From: a virus | DNA length: 36,674 bases | Strand: one strand, 5' to 3' | Virus record (IMG/VR): IMGVR_UViG_3300020027_000276 | Span: 1 to 36,674 of that record | In this document: piece by piece, positions 7,490 through 13,110 of the stretch | Layout: every line of letters starts with the position of its first letter | How positions within the stretch are numbered: the first letter of the stretch is position 1 | The notes under the pieces: generated by a model | What the model was told of the DNA's origin: nothing | The model's database searches: none | What the model saw: only the letters and a program-made list of their open reading frames with translations | Made by a program: the position numbers and the translations under genes

Positions 7490-7519
7490 GTATTAATTGT
7501 TAAACTAAACATCAAACTA

Positions 7520-7825
7520 ATGACCGGCAAGACAAGAAACATCACAGAATTTGTAACTGACCAAGATTATTATCAGTATATTTTCGAGGTTACCGGAGAA
7601 AAATGGGATTTCGCCGAAGCGTCTAATCGGAGATATTTTGGCGTAGTAGAAGAAGGTGATTATTATCAGCTTATGCCAGAGTGGAGAAGCGGGCCAGGTA
7701 ATTTCTTTGATTGGTATTGCGAGAATAGACCAGAAGATCAATTTTTTGTATTGAAATCTGATGCTGTATTAAGATTTGTTCAGTACTGGGTGAAATGGAC
7801 AGCACTTAAAAAAGATGTCAAATGA
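7520..7825 (+). CDS. Hypothetical protein
   Basis: This 101-residue protein is rich in Tyr, Trp and Phe and acidic overall (DQDYYQYIFEVTGEKWDFAE, EEGDYYQLMPEWRSGPGNFFDWYCE). I do not recognise a family. Its stop codon overlaps the start of the acetyltransferase gene by 4 bases (ATGA), so the two are translationally coupled and may act together. A small aromatic, acidic protein could be a partner or inhibitor of another protein, but nothing in the sequence proves it. Confidence 0.5.
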   Translation: MTGKTRNITEFVTDQDYYQYIFEVTGEKWDFAEASNRRYFGVVEEGDYYQLMPEWRSGPGNFFDWYCENRPEDQFFVLKSDAVLRFVQYWVKWTALKKDVK

Positions 7826-8286
7826 CAACTGAAACAATTTTATCGGTTTTGGTTGACCTTAATAACCTTAAGAAAAGTCACTTTAAATCTACCCGTGTCT
7901 CAGCAGATGTCGAATACGGAATATTTTCCTCAATACATAGAATGAAGTCGCAACCGGGTGGATCTCGCACATACCCCTTCTACTTAATTAAAAATAATGG
8001 GGGTACTTACGTAGCCGCCATTTACGAAATGATGGAAGATCTGCATTGGGCGGTACTACCTGAACATAGGAGACAAGGATGCCTAATCAAGCCGCTACAG
8101 GAATCAATTATTCCACATTTATTACAGGATAGAGAAATAATGACCATTTCTATAAATCCAGAGATAGGAATTGAAGAGGCTGCAGCGTCAGAGAAGATTG
8201 CTACTAAAATCGGATTCAAAAAGTTTAAAGAAGAAGGCGGTGAGACATTCTACCGAATTCTCAAGACAGATATCACAGCAGATTAA
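7822..8286 (+). CDS. GNAT-family N-acetyltransferase
   Basis: This 154-residue protein has the GNAT layout: beta strands up to DLHWAVLPEH, motif A with the acetyl-CoA pyrophosphate loop RRQGCL (variant of R/Q-x-x-G-x-G/A), a helix (IKPLQESIIPHLLQ), and the late SEKIATKIGFKKF motif. It would transfer an acetyl group from acetyl-CoA to an amine, on a small molecule or a protein; the substrate cannot be told. The second glycine of the loop is replaced by Cys or Leu, so activity is not certain. It is coupled by ATGA overlap to the aromatic protein upstream. Phage GNATs can modify host proteins during infection. Confidence 0.65.
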   Translation: MTTETILSVLVDLNNLKKSHFKSTRVSADVEYGIFSSIHRMKSQPGGSRTYPFYLIKNNGGTYVAAIYEMMEDLHWAVLPEHRRQGCLIKPLQESIIPHLLQDREIMTISINPEIGIEEAAASEKIATKIGFKKFKEEGGETFYRILKTDITAD

Positions 8287-8409
8287 CCGGAATCCATTAG
8301 ATAAATATATAAAAGGCGGTAATAAGTCGCCTCATATAATTGTTGCGATTACTTGCCAACCCAAAAATGAAAGTTTAAGAAATTAATAAGATTTTTCAAC
8401 GAAATTGTC

Positions 8410-8619
8410 TTAATCCATAACTCTCACTTCCCTGGACTTCTCTCCTGCTTTGTAAAGGGGTTGAATATACCTGAGAAAGTCATCATTAAATTCATTATTC
8501 TGTTGCATAACGATAGTTGACCCATGTAGCTCATATCCCTGCTCTAAATATGAAATTACTTCATTCATAAAATCTAAGTCATTTCCTTTACTTACGAGAA
8601 CAAAATCTGGTTTAGGCAT
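8410..8619 (-). CDS. Small leftward protein, DUF1737-like
   Basis: This 69-residue protein has the plan of small DUF1737-like proteins: an initial beta strand (DFVLVSKG), a helix (LDFMNEVISYLEQGY) and a second strand (ELHGSTIVMQQ). It is one of the few leftward genes in the early region, and it has its own promoter-like element (TTG, 20 bases, TATATTCG on the minus strand) just upstream of the ATG, which supports it as real. The opposite strand has no competing frame. Its function is unknown. Confidence 0.5.
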   Translation of the reverse strand: MPKPDFVLVSKGNDLDFMNEVISYLEQGYELHGSTIVMQQNNEFNDDFLRYIQPLYKAGEKSREVRVMD

Positions 8620-8637
8620 AGTTTAAAGTTTAGCTAC

Positions 8638-8668
8638 CGAATATACGTGACTTTTTCCCTGCCTCCAA
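8638..8668 (-). promoter_or_regulatory. Leftward promoter for the gene at 8410-8619
   Basis: Read on the minus strand, TTG (8666-8668) is followed after 20 bases by TATATTCG (8638-8645), one base from the Bacteroidota -7 consensus TAnnTTTG. The element lies about 19 bases before the ATG. Confidence 0.45.
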
Positions 8669-8741
8669 CTTAGCCTTCTGATGTAAATATTTGGGCTCTC
8701 CTCCATTTGAAGCTATATTTTGCAGAGAAAAATCATAACTT

Positions 8742-9035
8742 ATGGATGCGGAAACAAAGGCATATTTCGAGAGGATAAATAAAAAACTGAGTCTTCTCAT
8801 TGACCAGAAAAATACTCAGACATGGGTGTCAGTATCTTGGGTTGTTGATCTTACAGGCTGGGACAATCAACGCATGAGAATGGCTCGCGAGCAAGGGATT
8901 GTAAAATTTAAAAAGGCAGACACAGGCGGGTATTTGTATTTAATTGAATCAATACCTAAACTCTTTCTAAAAAATTACTATGACAACGGATCAAAGGTTG
9001 GAGAGAATAGAGAGGCTTCTAAGGGATCTCATTAA
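8742..9035 (+). CDS. HTH paralog 1 of 4
   Basis: This is the first of four related proteins in 8742-11229. The plan is an N-terminal coiled helix (FERINKKLSLLIDQK), then TWVSVSWVVDLTGWDNQRMR, a basic helix (REQGIVKFKK), and Y-L-Y-L-IESIPKLFL at about residues 66-80. This resembles a MerR/excisionase-like winged helix in which a hydrophobic IESIP segment ends the fold. It likely binds DNA, perhaps as a dimer through the leading helix. Its last 56 bases overlap the next paralog, so the extreme C-terminus is probably dispensable. An imperfect TATATTTTG element precedes it. The exact role is not known. Confidence 0.6.
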   Translation: MDAETKAYFERINKKLSLLIDQKNTQTWVSVSWVVDLTGWDNQRMRMAREQGIVKFKKADTGGYLYLIESIPKLFLKNYYDNGSKVGENREASKGSH

Positions 9036-9234
9036 AGTTTCATCTAAAAAAACATGGGTTAACTCTTCCTGGGTCATGCATGTAACCGGATTTACTAAAG
9101 AACAGATGAGATCTGCGAGAATGCAAGGTATTATAGAGTTCAAGCACTCGAAGACGCAGACTTATCAATACCTATTAGAATCCATTCCAGAAGTTTTTTT
9201 AATCAAGAAAACTTGGCCAAATGAACCCGCTTAA
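8980..9234 (+). CDS. HTH paralog 2 of 4
   Basis: This 84-residue protein repeats the family plan: LERIERLLRDLIKV, KTWVNSSWVMHVTGFTKEQM, a basic RMQGIIEFKHS stretch, and YQYLLESIPEVFLIKK at the end. It starts 56 bases before paralog 1 stops and itself overlaps paralog 3 by 14 bases, so the trio is a translationally linked tandem array. Its compact form without extra extensions probably represents the basic family unit. The likely function is DNA binding, for example excision or transcription control. This rests on fold-level reasoning only. Confidence 0.6.
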   Translation: MTTDQRLERIERLLRDLIKVSSKKTWVNSSWVMHVTGFTKEQMRSARMQGIIEFKHSKTQTYQYLLESIPEVFLIKKTWPNEPA

Positions 9235-9811
9235 GACCGCATCCGTTATTGACAAGAAGGTAGAAACACTTGCACTAGAGAAGCCTAAAAAGTTTAGATT
9301 TCTGGATCCATCGCGACCAATTGTACCACCAAAGAAGCTGACAAAGAAGGAAAAGGCTGCTGCAGAACAACAAGAGATAAAAGAATGGTCGGAAATACTT
9401 CGTGCGAAATGGGAACGACGAGATGCCATAAACGCAAAAAAATGGATAGAAAAAATAAAAAATGATGCTGCTATCACAATAAAGGAGGCAGAAGCGGTTT
9501 TGCCACAACCTCTTCGTGAAGAAATAAAGGCCGAATTCGAGAAAATAAACGAGAAGCTGGATCAACTGCTGAATAGGCAAAAAGGAAAGATCTTTTATAA
9601 GGCCAGTTTTAAGGAAACATGGGTAAGCGCTCAATTTATAATAGATCTTACGGGATGGAATGGTCAACGATTAAGTCAAGCAAGGAAGCAACGAATAATA
9701 ACGTATCGAGCACATAACGATCAGAGAGGTTACGAGTATCTGGTAGAAAGCTTAAGTGAAAAGTTCATTCTGAAAGTGATCGCCAAGCCAGATGCGCCTC
9801 CTAAAAGTTGA
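9221..9811 (+). CDS. HTH paralog 3 of 4 with a lysine-rich N-terminal extension
   Basis: This 196-residue protein has the family HTH in its C-terminal third (EKINEKLDQLLNRQ, ETWVSAQFIIDLTGWNGQ, RKQRIITYRAH, YEYLVESLSEKFIL). A unique N-terminal extension of about 105 residues is highly charged (PPKKLTKKEKAAAEQQEIKE, KWIEKIKND) and likely a coiled coil. The extension may let it contact RNA polymerase, DNA or a partner. It overlaps paralog 2 by 14 bases and ends just before three leftward tRNA genes. An extension of this size on one copy only suggests functional divergence. Confidence 0.6.
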   Translation: MNPLKTASVIDKKVETLALEKPKKFRFLDPSRPIVPPKKLTKKEKAAAEQQEIKEWSEILRAKWERRDAINAKKWIEKIKNDAAITIKEAEAVLPQPLREEIKAEFEKINEKLDQLLNRQKGKIFYKASFKETWVSAQFIIDLTGWNGQRLSQARKQRIITYRAHNDQRGYEYLVESLSEKFILKVIAKPDAPPKS

Positions 9812-9831
9812 ATCACCCGAATCTAATCTTG

Positions 9832-9902
9832 TTTGCCTACATGGATTCGAACCATGACTATTAGAACCAAAATCTAATGTGCTACCGTTACACCATAGGC
9901 AA
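9832..9902 (-). tRNA. tRNA-Gln (TTG anticodon)
   Basis: On the minus strand the acceptor arms TTGCCTA and TAGGCAA pair perfectly, the T arm is CATGG-TTCGAAT-CCATG, and the anticodon arm TTAGA-TTTTGGT-TCTAA has anticodon TTG, reading CAA. The discriminator base is A and the 3' CCA is not encoded. It is the last gene of a leftward Phe-Cys-Gln array. Confidence 0.9.
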
Positions 9903-9908
9903 ATGTTG

Positions 9909-9979
9909 AGGCCGGTACCGGATTCGAACCGGTGTATCCCGTTTTGCAGACGGGTCCCTAACCGCTCGGGCAACCGGCC
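9909..9979 (-). tRNA. tRNA-Cys (GCA anticodon)
   Basis: On the minus strand the acceptor arms GGCCGGT and ACCGGCC pair perfectly, the T arm is ACCGG-TTCGAAT-CCGGT and the anticodon arm CCCGT-CTGCAAA-ACGGG has anticodon GCA (Cys). The discriminator base is T, as expected for bacterial tRNA-Cys. It lies 6 bases from the tRNA-Gln gene and 3 from the Phe gene. Confidence 0.9.
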
Positions 9980-9982
9980 ATG

Positions 9983-10055
9983 TGGTAATTGCTGGTTACG
10001 ATCCAGCCCCTACAGATTTTCAGTCTGCCGCTTCCACCAGGTTAGGTTAATTACC
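9983..10055 (-). tRNA. tRNA-Phe-like (GAA anticodon), atypical arms
   Basis: On the minus strand the acceptor arms GGTAATT and AATTACC pair perfectly. The anticodon arm GCAGA-CTGAAAA-TCTGT gives anticodon GAA (Phe). The T-arm stem GCTGG/CCAGC is intact, but its loop is ATCGTAA rather than TTCGAAT, and the D arm does not form a normal four-pair stem. It may be a divergent phage tRNA or a decaying one. Confidence 0.7.
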
Positions 10056-10060
10056 AAAAA

Positions 10061-10092
10061 CAAAAAACCCGCTCAGAATTAACTAAGCGGGT
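10061..10092 (-). terminator. Leftward intrinsic terminator upstream of the tRNA array
   Basis: Read leftward, ACCCGCT (10092-10086) pairs with AGCGGGT (10073-10067) across a 12-base loop, followed by a run of six T (10067-10062). It lies only 7 bases before tRNA-Phe, so it would stop leftward transcripts arriving from the promoter-like element near 10177-10206 unless they read through. Confidence 0.7.
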
Positions 10093-10176
10093 AAGTATCG
10101 AGTTTGATCAATAGCTTATCTGCTCAGTCGATGACCGATAAAACAGAACTGCTGTTGATTAATTAAATTCATAAGG

Positions 10177-10206
10177 CAAAAGTAATTTTATTTTTCAAAC
10201 GAGCAA
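10177..10206 (-). promoter_or_regulatory. Leftward promoter before the tRNA array
   Basis: On the minus strand TTG (10204-10206) is followed after exactly 19 bases by TACTTTTG (10177-10184), a full match to the TAnnTTTG -7 consensus. Transcription would start near 10170 and run through the hairpin at 10067-10092 toward the three tRNA genes. Confidence 0.5.
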
Positions 10207-10249
10207 ATGATTTTGTCGGAGGAGTCGATAAAATTTTATGTTTGCGCCA

Positions 10250-10468
10250 ATGGAAAACTCTATTCAAATATATTTTACCCATGATAACACCAGGTATTTC
10301 GGAGTATTTACACCTGTAATGGGCGCGGGGGATACGGGCGTATATCATTTCCTGATCAACAACTTTTACCAAGGCCGGCTGAGAAAGAATGATAAATGGG
10401 TTTTTGATGGTAAGTTCCACGACAGGGCTGAAGATTTTGGAAACTTCCTCACTTTCTTAATGTCGTGA
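10250..10468 (+). CDS. Small hypothetical protein
   Basis: This protein (72 residues from ATG 10250; ATG 10238 adds four) is a small beta-rich protein (IQIYFTHDNTRYFGVFTP, YHFLINNFYQGRLRKNDKWV) ending in an acidic helix (DRAEDFGNFLTFLM). The next gene product has a similar layout of strands, a KW tryptophan segment and a closing helix, so the two may be distant relatives. A leftward frame on the opposite strand (10169-10420) is judged a shadow because it is poorer in composition. The gene stands alone after the leftward tRNA block, and its function is unknown. Confidence 0.5.
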   Translation: MENSIQIYFTHDNTRYFGVFTPVMGAGDTGVYHFLINNFYQGRLRKNDKWVFDGKFHDRAEDFGNFLTFLMS

Positions 10469-10531
10469 AAAAGCGGTAGAAATTACCTTTTTCACCATCA
10501 CCCGTATTTACCATTCCCGTATTTTCATTTA

Positions 10532-10750
10532 ATGCAAACAACCTATACAGATCCCAAGGGTATACGCCACAACCTGGAAGTCTATAAATCTTTCGAAAGA
10601 GGACATGTGATATACATAGTCTGGCGCGACGGAAAGTATTTGATGGATCTAGTAGTTGATTTAACCGGTAAATGGATCGATCGATGTGAAGGTGAGTCCA
10701 AAGACGCGGAAGAGATAGGATCTCTTGTAAGTAGTCTGAAGTTTGATTAG
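10532..10750 (+). CDS. Small hypothetical protein
   Basis: This 72-residue protein has strands (HNLEVYKSFERGHVIYIVWR, YLMDLVVDLTGKWID) and a short C-terminal helix (KDAEEIGSLVSSLKF). Its plan resembles the preceding gene product: two sheets, a GKW or DKW tryptophan, an acidic bend and a closing helix. Small proteins of this kind are common in Bacteroidota phages, but I cannot name a family. The function is unknown. A promoter-like element follows the gene at 10762-10792. Confidence 0.5.
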   Translation: MQTTYTDPKGIRHNLEVYKSFERGHVIYIVWRDGKYLMDLVVDLTGKWIDRCEGESKDAEEIGSLVSSLKFD

Positions 10751-10760
10751 ACTACAAGAG

Positions 10761-10792
10761 ATTGTTTGGCAATTGTTTGGCAAATAAATTTG
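10761..10792 (+). promoter_or_regulatory. Promoter with an 11-bp tandem repeat
   Basis: ATTGTTTGGCA is repeated in perfect tandem (10761-10771 and 10772-10782), and directly after it TAAATTTG (10785-10792) matches the -7 consensus, with TTG at 10762-10764 twenty bases upstream. The repeat overlaps the -33 to -7 spacer and could be an operator. The 170 bases to the next gene hold no convincing reading frame. Confidence 0.5.
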
Positions 10793-10963
10793 AACAACCA
10801 TAAAATATTGATTGCCACTAATGCTAAGTGTTCCTTATTCGGGTCCTACAGGATTTTTGAACTTTTCGTTTGGAAAATTGAGGAATTATACTTTAGATTA
10901 GTAGATGAATCTTCAGTAATAAAGCAGAGTAATTTTCATGCTTGAACGATTACCTCAATCGCC

Positions 10964-11229
10964 ATGTTAAAAATGAATTCATACGAAATGTTTGACCATA
11001 TCAGCCAACGCCTTGAAAGAATAGAAAGGCTCCTGAGAAACAGCCGACCACCAGCTAAAAGAAAGACCTGGATTAAAGTTAGCCAGGTCCGACAAATCAC
11101 TCCCTGGAAAACAAAAGATCAATTAAGGACAGCACGAGAGACCGGCCTTATTGAATGCAAGCGCGATAAAAATGGATTTTCTATTTACTCGAATCTATAC
11201 CTGAGATTTTCTTATTAGAAAAAAAGTAA
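10964..11229 (+). pseudogene. HTH paralog 4 of 4, frameshifted
   Basis: The frame from 10964 (or 10973) encodes the family plan, LERIERLLRNSR, KTWIKVSQVRQITPWKTKDQL and RETGLIECKRDKNG, then stops early in 11216-11218 with an aberrant tail. A -1 shift at about 11180-11182 restores Y-L-L-E-S-I-P-E-I-F-L-L-E-K-K with a stop at 11227-11229, exactly the ending of the other three paralogs. No canonical XXXYYYZ slippery heptamer is present, so a point deletion, a programmed shift of another kind or a sequencing error all remain possible. It lies after the tRNA block, separated from the other three. Confidence 0.65.
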
Positions 11230-11382
11230 GCTGTGTGGACCTAAAGAAGTCTCCTCATAATCATTGCAATCAAACCTGAAAAAGTCGAAAAGGCAATAAA
11301 TTTTGACTTTCAATACTTAAAAGTTAATTTGTTGTATTGCGCTGTGGTATCATTTCTTTCGTTAACTTTTTCAATTAAAACT

Positions 11383-11592
11383 ATGCATGATCAACCCGAA
11401 GGCCTTACATATTGGTTTGCCGGCCTACCTGAAGCGAACAAAAGCAAGGGGTATGAAATTGAAATTTTCGGATATGATGTGGATAAATGGAATCGAATCT
11501 TTGCGGCTAAGCAACGAGAAGATGAAATGACCCGACGACTTCTAAGAAAACTGGCAGCCGAGGCAATCATTATGATAAGTTTAAACAGCTAA
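11383..11592 (+). CDS. Small hypothetical protein
   Basis: This protein (69 residues from ATG 11383) begins MHDQPEGLTYWFAGLPEA and ends in a helical, Arg-rich stretch (AKQREDEMTRRLLRKLAAEA). The frame is open upstream to 11329, but that part is low-complexity and hydrophobic and contains no promoter-compatible leader, so the internal ATG is preferred. It is followed after 1 base by the next gene, implying translational coupling. No family is recognised. Confidence 0.45.
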   Translation: MHDQPEGLTYWFAGLPEANKSKGYEIEIFGYDVDKWNRIFAAKQREDEMTRRLLRKLAAEAIIMISLNS

Positions 11593-11593
11593 T

Positions 11594-11893
11594 ATGATAT
11601 CGCAAGAAATAATCAAAAAATTGCAGGCATTTGAAGAATCTGCGAACGTCGCAGCCGAACATTATGATCGAGGTATTAGAGTGTATAGATTTGGATCCGG
11701 ACCAGAGGAAGAATGGTTTTTCAGTAATGGAAGTGCCGAAGGTGATTTACTGCCTGAAGACCGTCTTTTCTTCTTTACTCGATCAATTGAAGGTTTTAAA
11801 GCCACCATTCTAAGTTTAAAATCAATTTGGGCGCTTTCGAGAGCGGAACTGATTGATAATTTGCAGCAAAATTTGAATTTGAAAACCCCATGA
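11594..11893 (+). CDS. Hypothetical protein
   Basis: This 99-residue protein is mixed alpha/beta: an N-terminal helix (EIIKKLQAFEESANVAAEHY), a strand-turn region (IRVYRFGSGPEEEWFFSNG) and a C-terminal helix (RAELIDNLQQNLNL). It follows the previous stop by 1 base, and a short MTNKAYAV-starting remnant begins 3 bases before its stop. I see no motif that assigns a function. It is one of a run of small genes between the tRNA block and the packaging region. Confidence 0.45.
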   Translation: MISQEIIKKLQAFEESANVAAEHYDRGIRVYRFGSGPEEEWFFSNGSAEGDLLPEDRLFFFTRSIEGFKATILSLKSIWALSRAELIDNLQQNLNLKTP

Positions 11894-11938
11894 CAAATAA
11901 AGCTTACGCTGTACCATACCACCCGATCCCAGGTTAAA

Positions 11939-11976
11939 TTGCTCCTATAGAAACAAAAAGTATATTTAGTAAAATT
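11939..11976 (+). promoter_or_regulatory. Promoter with TATATTTAGTAAAATT box
   Basis: TTG (11939-11941) and TATATTTA (11961-11968) are separated by 19 bases, the Bacteroidota promoter spacing, about 14 bases before the ATG at 11983. The extended box TATATTTAGTAAAATT (11961-11976) is 15 of 16 identical to 13083-13098 in front of the gene at 13111. Confidence 0.5.
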
Positions 11977-11982
11977 AAGTAC

Positions 11983-12234
11983 ATGGACTTGTTAGAGTTT
12001 AAGGAAGCTTTTTTGGCAAAAAGCGAAAAGATGAAGGCCGAAGCGCGCAAACAACAAGAAGATATTGCTGCTGGGCTAAGAAAAAAAGCTTTACTAAAAG
12101 AGGGGCCAGCCGATGGTAAAAGGCTTGTTATTCCATTTGACATGGATCTGATATCAATTCCAGAAGGGGAATATAAAGCAACCGGAGAAATTTTTAACGA
12201 CTTCTCAATATTCACTTATAATGTGACAAGCTAA
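11983..12234 (+). CDS. Small hypothetical protein
   Basis: This 83-residue protein has a long charged N-terminal helix (FKEAFLAKSEKMKAEARKQQ) likely to form a coiled coil, then a short folded end (KRLVIPFDMDLISIPEGEY). It sits directly behind a good promoter candidate, so it may be the first gene of a separate transcript. No known family. A protein of this size with a coiled coil and a beta end could be an adaptor or inhibitor, but this is speculative. Confidence 0.45.
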   Translation: MDLLEFKEAFLAKSEKMKAEARKQQEDIAAGLRKKALLKEGPADGKRLVIPFDMDLISIPEGEYKATGEIFNDFSIFTYNVTS

Positions 12235-12293
12235 GAAACCTGCTGAGGCCGGGAGGTGAGGTTGTGATTTCAGTACTATTTAAATTTTAAAAC

Positions 12294-12455
12294 ATGTCAA
12301 GTTTAGAAGTAATATTAGGATTGTGCGTTCTCGCTGTCATTGCCTTTTTATCCCGGTCTACCGGCACGCGGGACTCGCTAGAGAAAGATCGAAAAGAAAG
12401 AGAAGCGACAGAGCTTTATGAAATGGAGCGTAGAAGAGAATCAGGGTTAGATTAA
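12294..12455 (+). CDS. Small single-pass membrane protein (53 aa)
   Basis: A 53-residue frame runs from ATG 12294 to TAA 12453-12455. Residues about 4-20 (LEVILGLCVLAVIAFLS) form one hydrophobic transmembrane segment. The rest is highly charged (DSLEKDRKEREATELYEMER) and would lie on one side of the membrane. The gene ends 10 bases before the next ATG, as expected for an operon. Small membrane proteins of this type in phages include holin-like, spanin-like or superinfection proteins. Nothing here decides between them, and it is far from the tail genes where lysis genes usually sit. Confidence 0.5.
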   Translation: MSSLEVILGLCVLAVIAFLSRSTGTRDSLEKDRKEREATELYEMERRRESGLD

Positions 12456-12465
12456 AATATAATCA

Positions 12466-12759
12466 ATGACAAACAAAACATACGCAGTAAAGGATAAAGG
12501 CGTCTTCCGTATCGCGGTTGACTGTGGACCAGAACACGGATGGCAGGCTCTCCACATCCCTTTCGATCACTTCTACCACGATAAAAGACTATTCGCCTTC
12601 CTCGAACCAATCACCAACCCACCCGAAGACTTACAGGAATGGCAGGAGATACATCTTAAGAAAGATAGATCCCTGGCACTTGAAGGGCAGGCAGATTTAT
12701 TCTTTAGCAATTTCGAGGTGAAAGGGAAGAGAGGGATTGTAACGACTGTAAATAAGTAA
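12466..12759 (+). CDS. Hypothetical protein
   Basis: This 97-residue protein (MTNKTYAVKDKGVFRIAVDC...) has an N-terminal beta region and an aromatic stretch (FDHFYHDKRLFAFLEPITNP). It is not recognised. A 15-codon frame at 11890-11937 starts with almost the same residues (MTNKAYAV), suggesting a partial duplication in which only the beginning survives. It is followed after 3 bases by the gene at 12763. Its function is unknown. Confidence 0.5.
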   Translation: MTNKTYAVKDKGVFRIAVDCGPEHGWQALHIPFDHFYHDKRLFAFLEPITNPPEDLQEWQEIHLKKDRSLALEGQADLFFSNFEVKGKRGIVTTVNK

Positions 12760-12762
12760 GAG

Positions 12763-13023
12763 ATGAATAAGGCGCGTCGGCATGAGTTGAAAATACTGAA
12801 ATACAAAAAGCGATTAAAGTTAATTAAGGCTCCGAAAGAATGCGTTAAGAATCCGAAAGCAACCGTTAACGGAGTTCCTCACAATTATACCGCATACAGA
12901 AGCCATGGAGCGCCCTGCTCTTGTTCAGTATGTAGCCATCAAAAATATGAACGTGCAAAAGTTAATCGTTCTAAAGACGGGAAGAGTGAGATAAAACGAT
13001 ATCTCGGCATGAAAGCCATGTAG
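12763..13023 (+). CDS. Basic protein with a C-x-C-x2-C cysteine cluster
   Basis: This 86-residue protein is strongly basic, with an N-terminal lysine-rich helix (HELKILKYKKRLKLIKAPKE) and a cysteine cluster HGAPCSCSVCSHQKY at about residues 45-60. Cys, His and a nearby Cys at about 28 could bind a metal ion. Basic proteins with such a cluster are recurrent in Bacteroidota phage accessory regions and may bind nucleic acid. I cannot name the family. It starts 3 bases after the previous stop, so it is likely co-expressed. Confidence 0.5.
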   Translation: MNKARRHELKILKYKKRLKLIKAPKECVKNPKATVNGVPHNYTAYRSHGAPCSCSVCSHQKYERAKVNRSKDGKSEIKRYLGMKAM

Positions 13024-13082
13024 ATTTAAAAAATAAATTTCTCACTTCACGCCTAAGTGAAAAATAATTTTTGTTGTATTAA

Positions 13083-13098
13083 TATATTTAGTACAATT
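13083..13098 (+). promoter_or_regulatory. Promoter box shared with 11961-11976
   Basis: TATATTTAGTACAATT lies 13 bases before the ATG at 13111 and matches 11961-11976 at 15 of 16 bases. TATATTTA is close to the -7 consensus, though no TTG is found at the normal -33 distance here. The conserved extension beyond the -7 element suggests a shared regulator or a duplicated promoter region. Confidence 0.4.
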
Positions 13099-13110
13099 TA
13101 CTTCTCCAAT

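Noticed and set aside
9275-9667. Leftward 130-codon frame opposite HTH paralog 3
   Set aside because: Paralog 3 is supported by family resemblance. The antisense frame is Phe and Tyr rich, as expected from the lysine-rich sense strand.
10169-10420. Leftward 83-codon frame opposite the gene at 10250
   Set aside because: The rightward frame has a more plausible protein plan and resembles the next gene; the leftward frame has no support apart from length.
10821-10901. 26-codon frame between 10751 and 10963
   Set aside because: It is short, has no coupling to neighbours and no clear leader, so it is not supported as a gene.
13042-13060. Hairpin TCACTT-CACGCCT-AAGTGA as a terminator
   Set aside because: The 6-bp stem lacks a T run on either strand directly after it, so a terminator is not supported.
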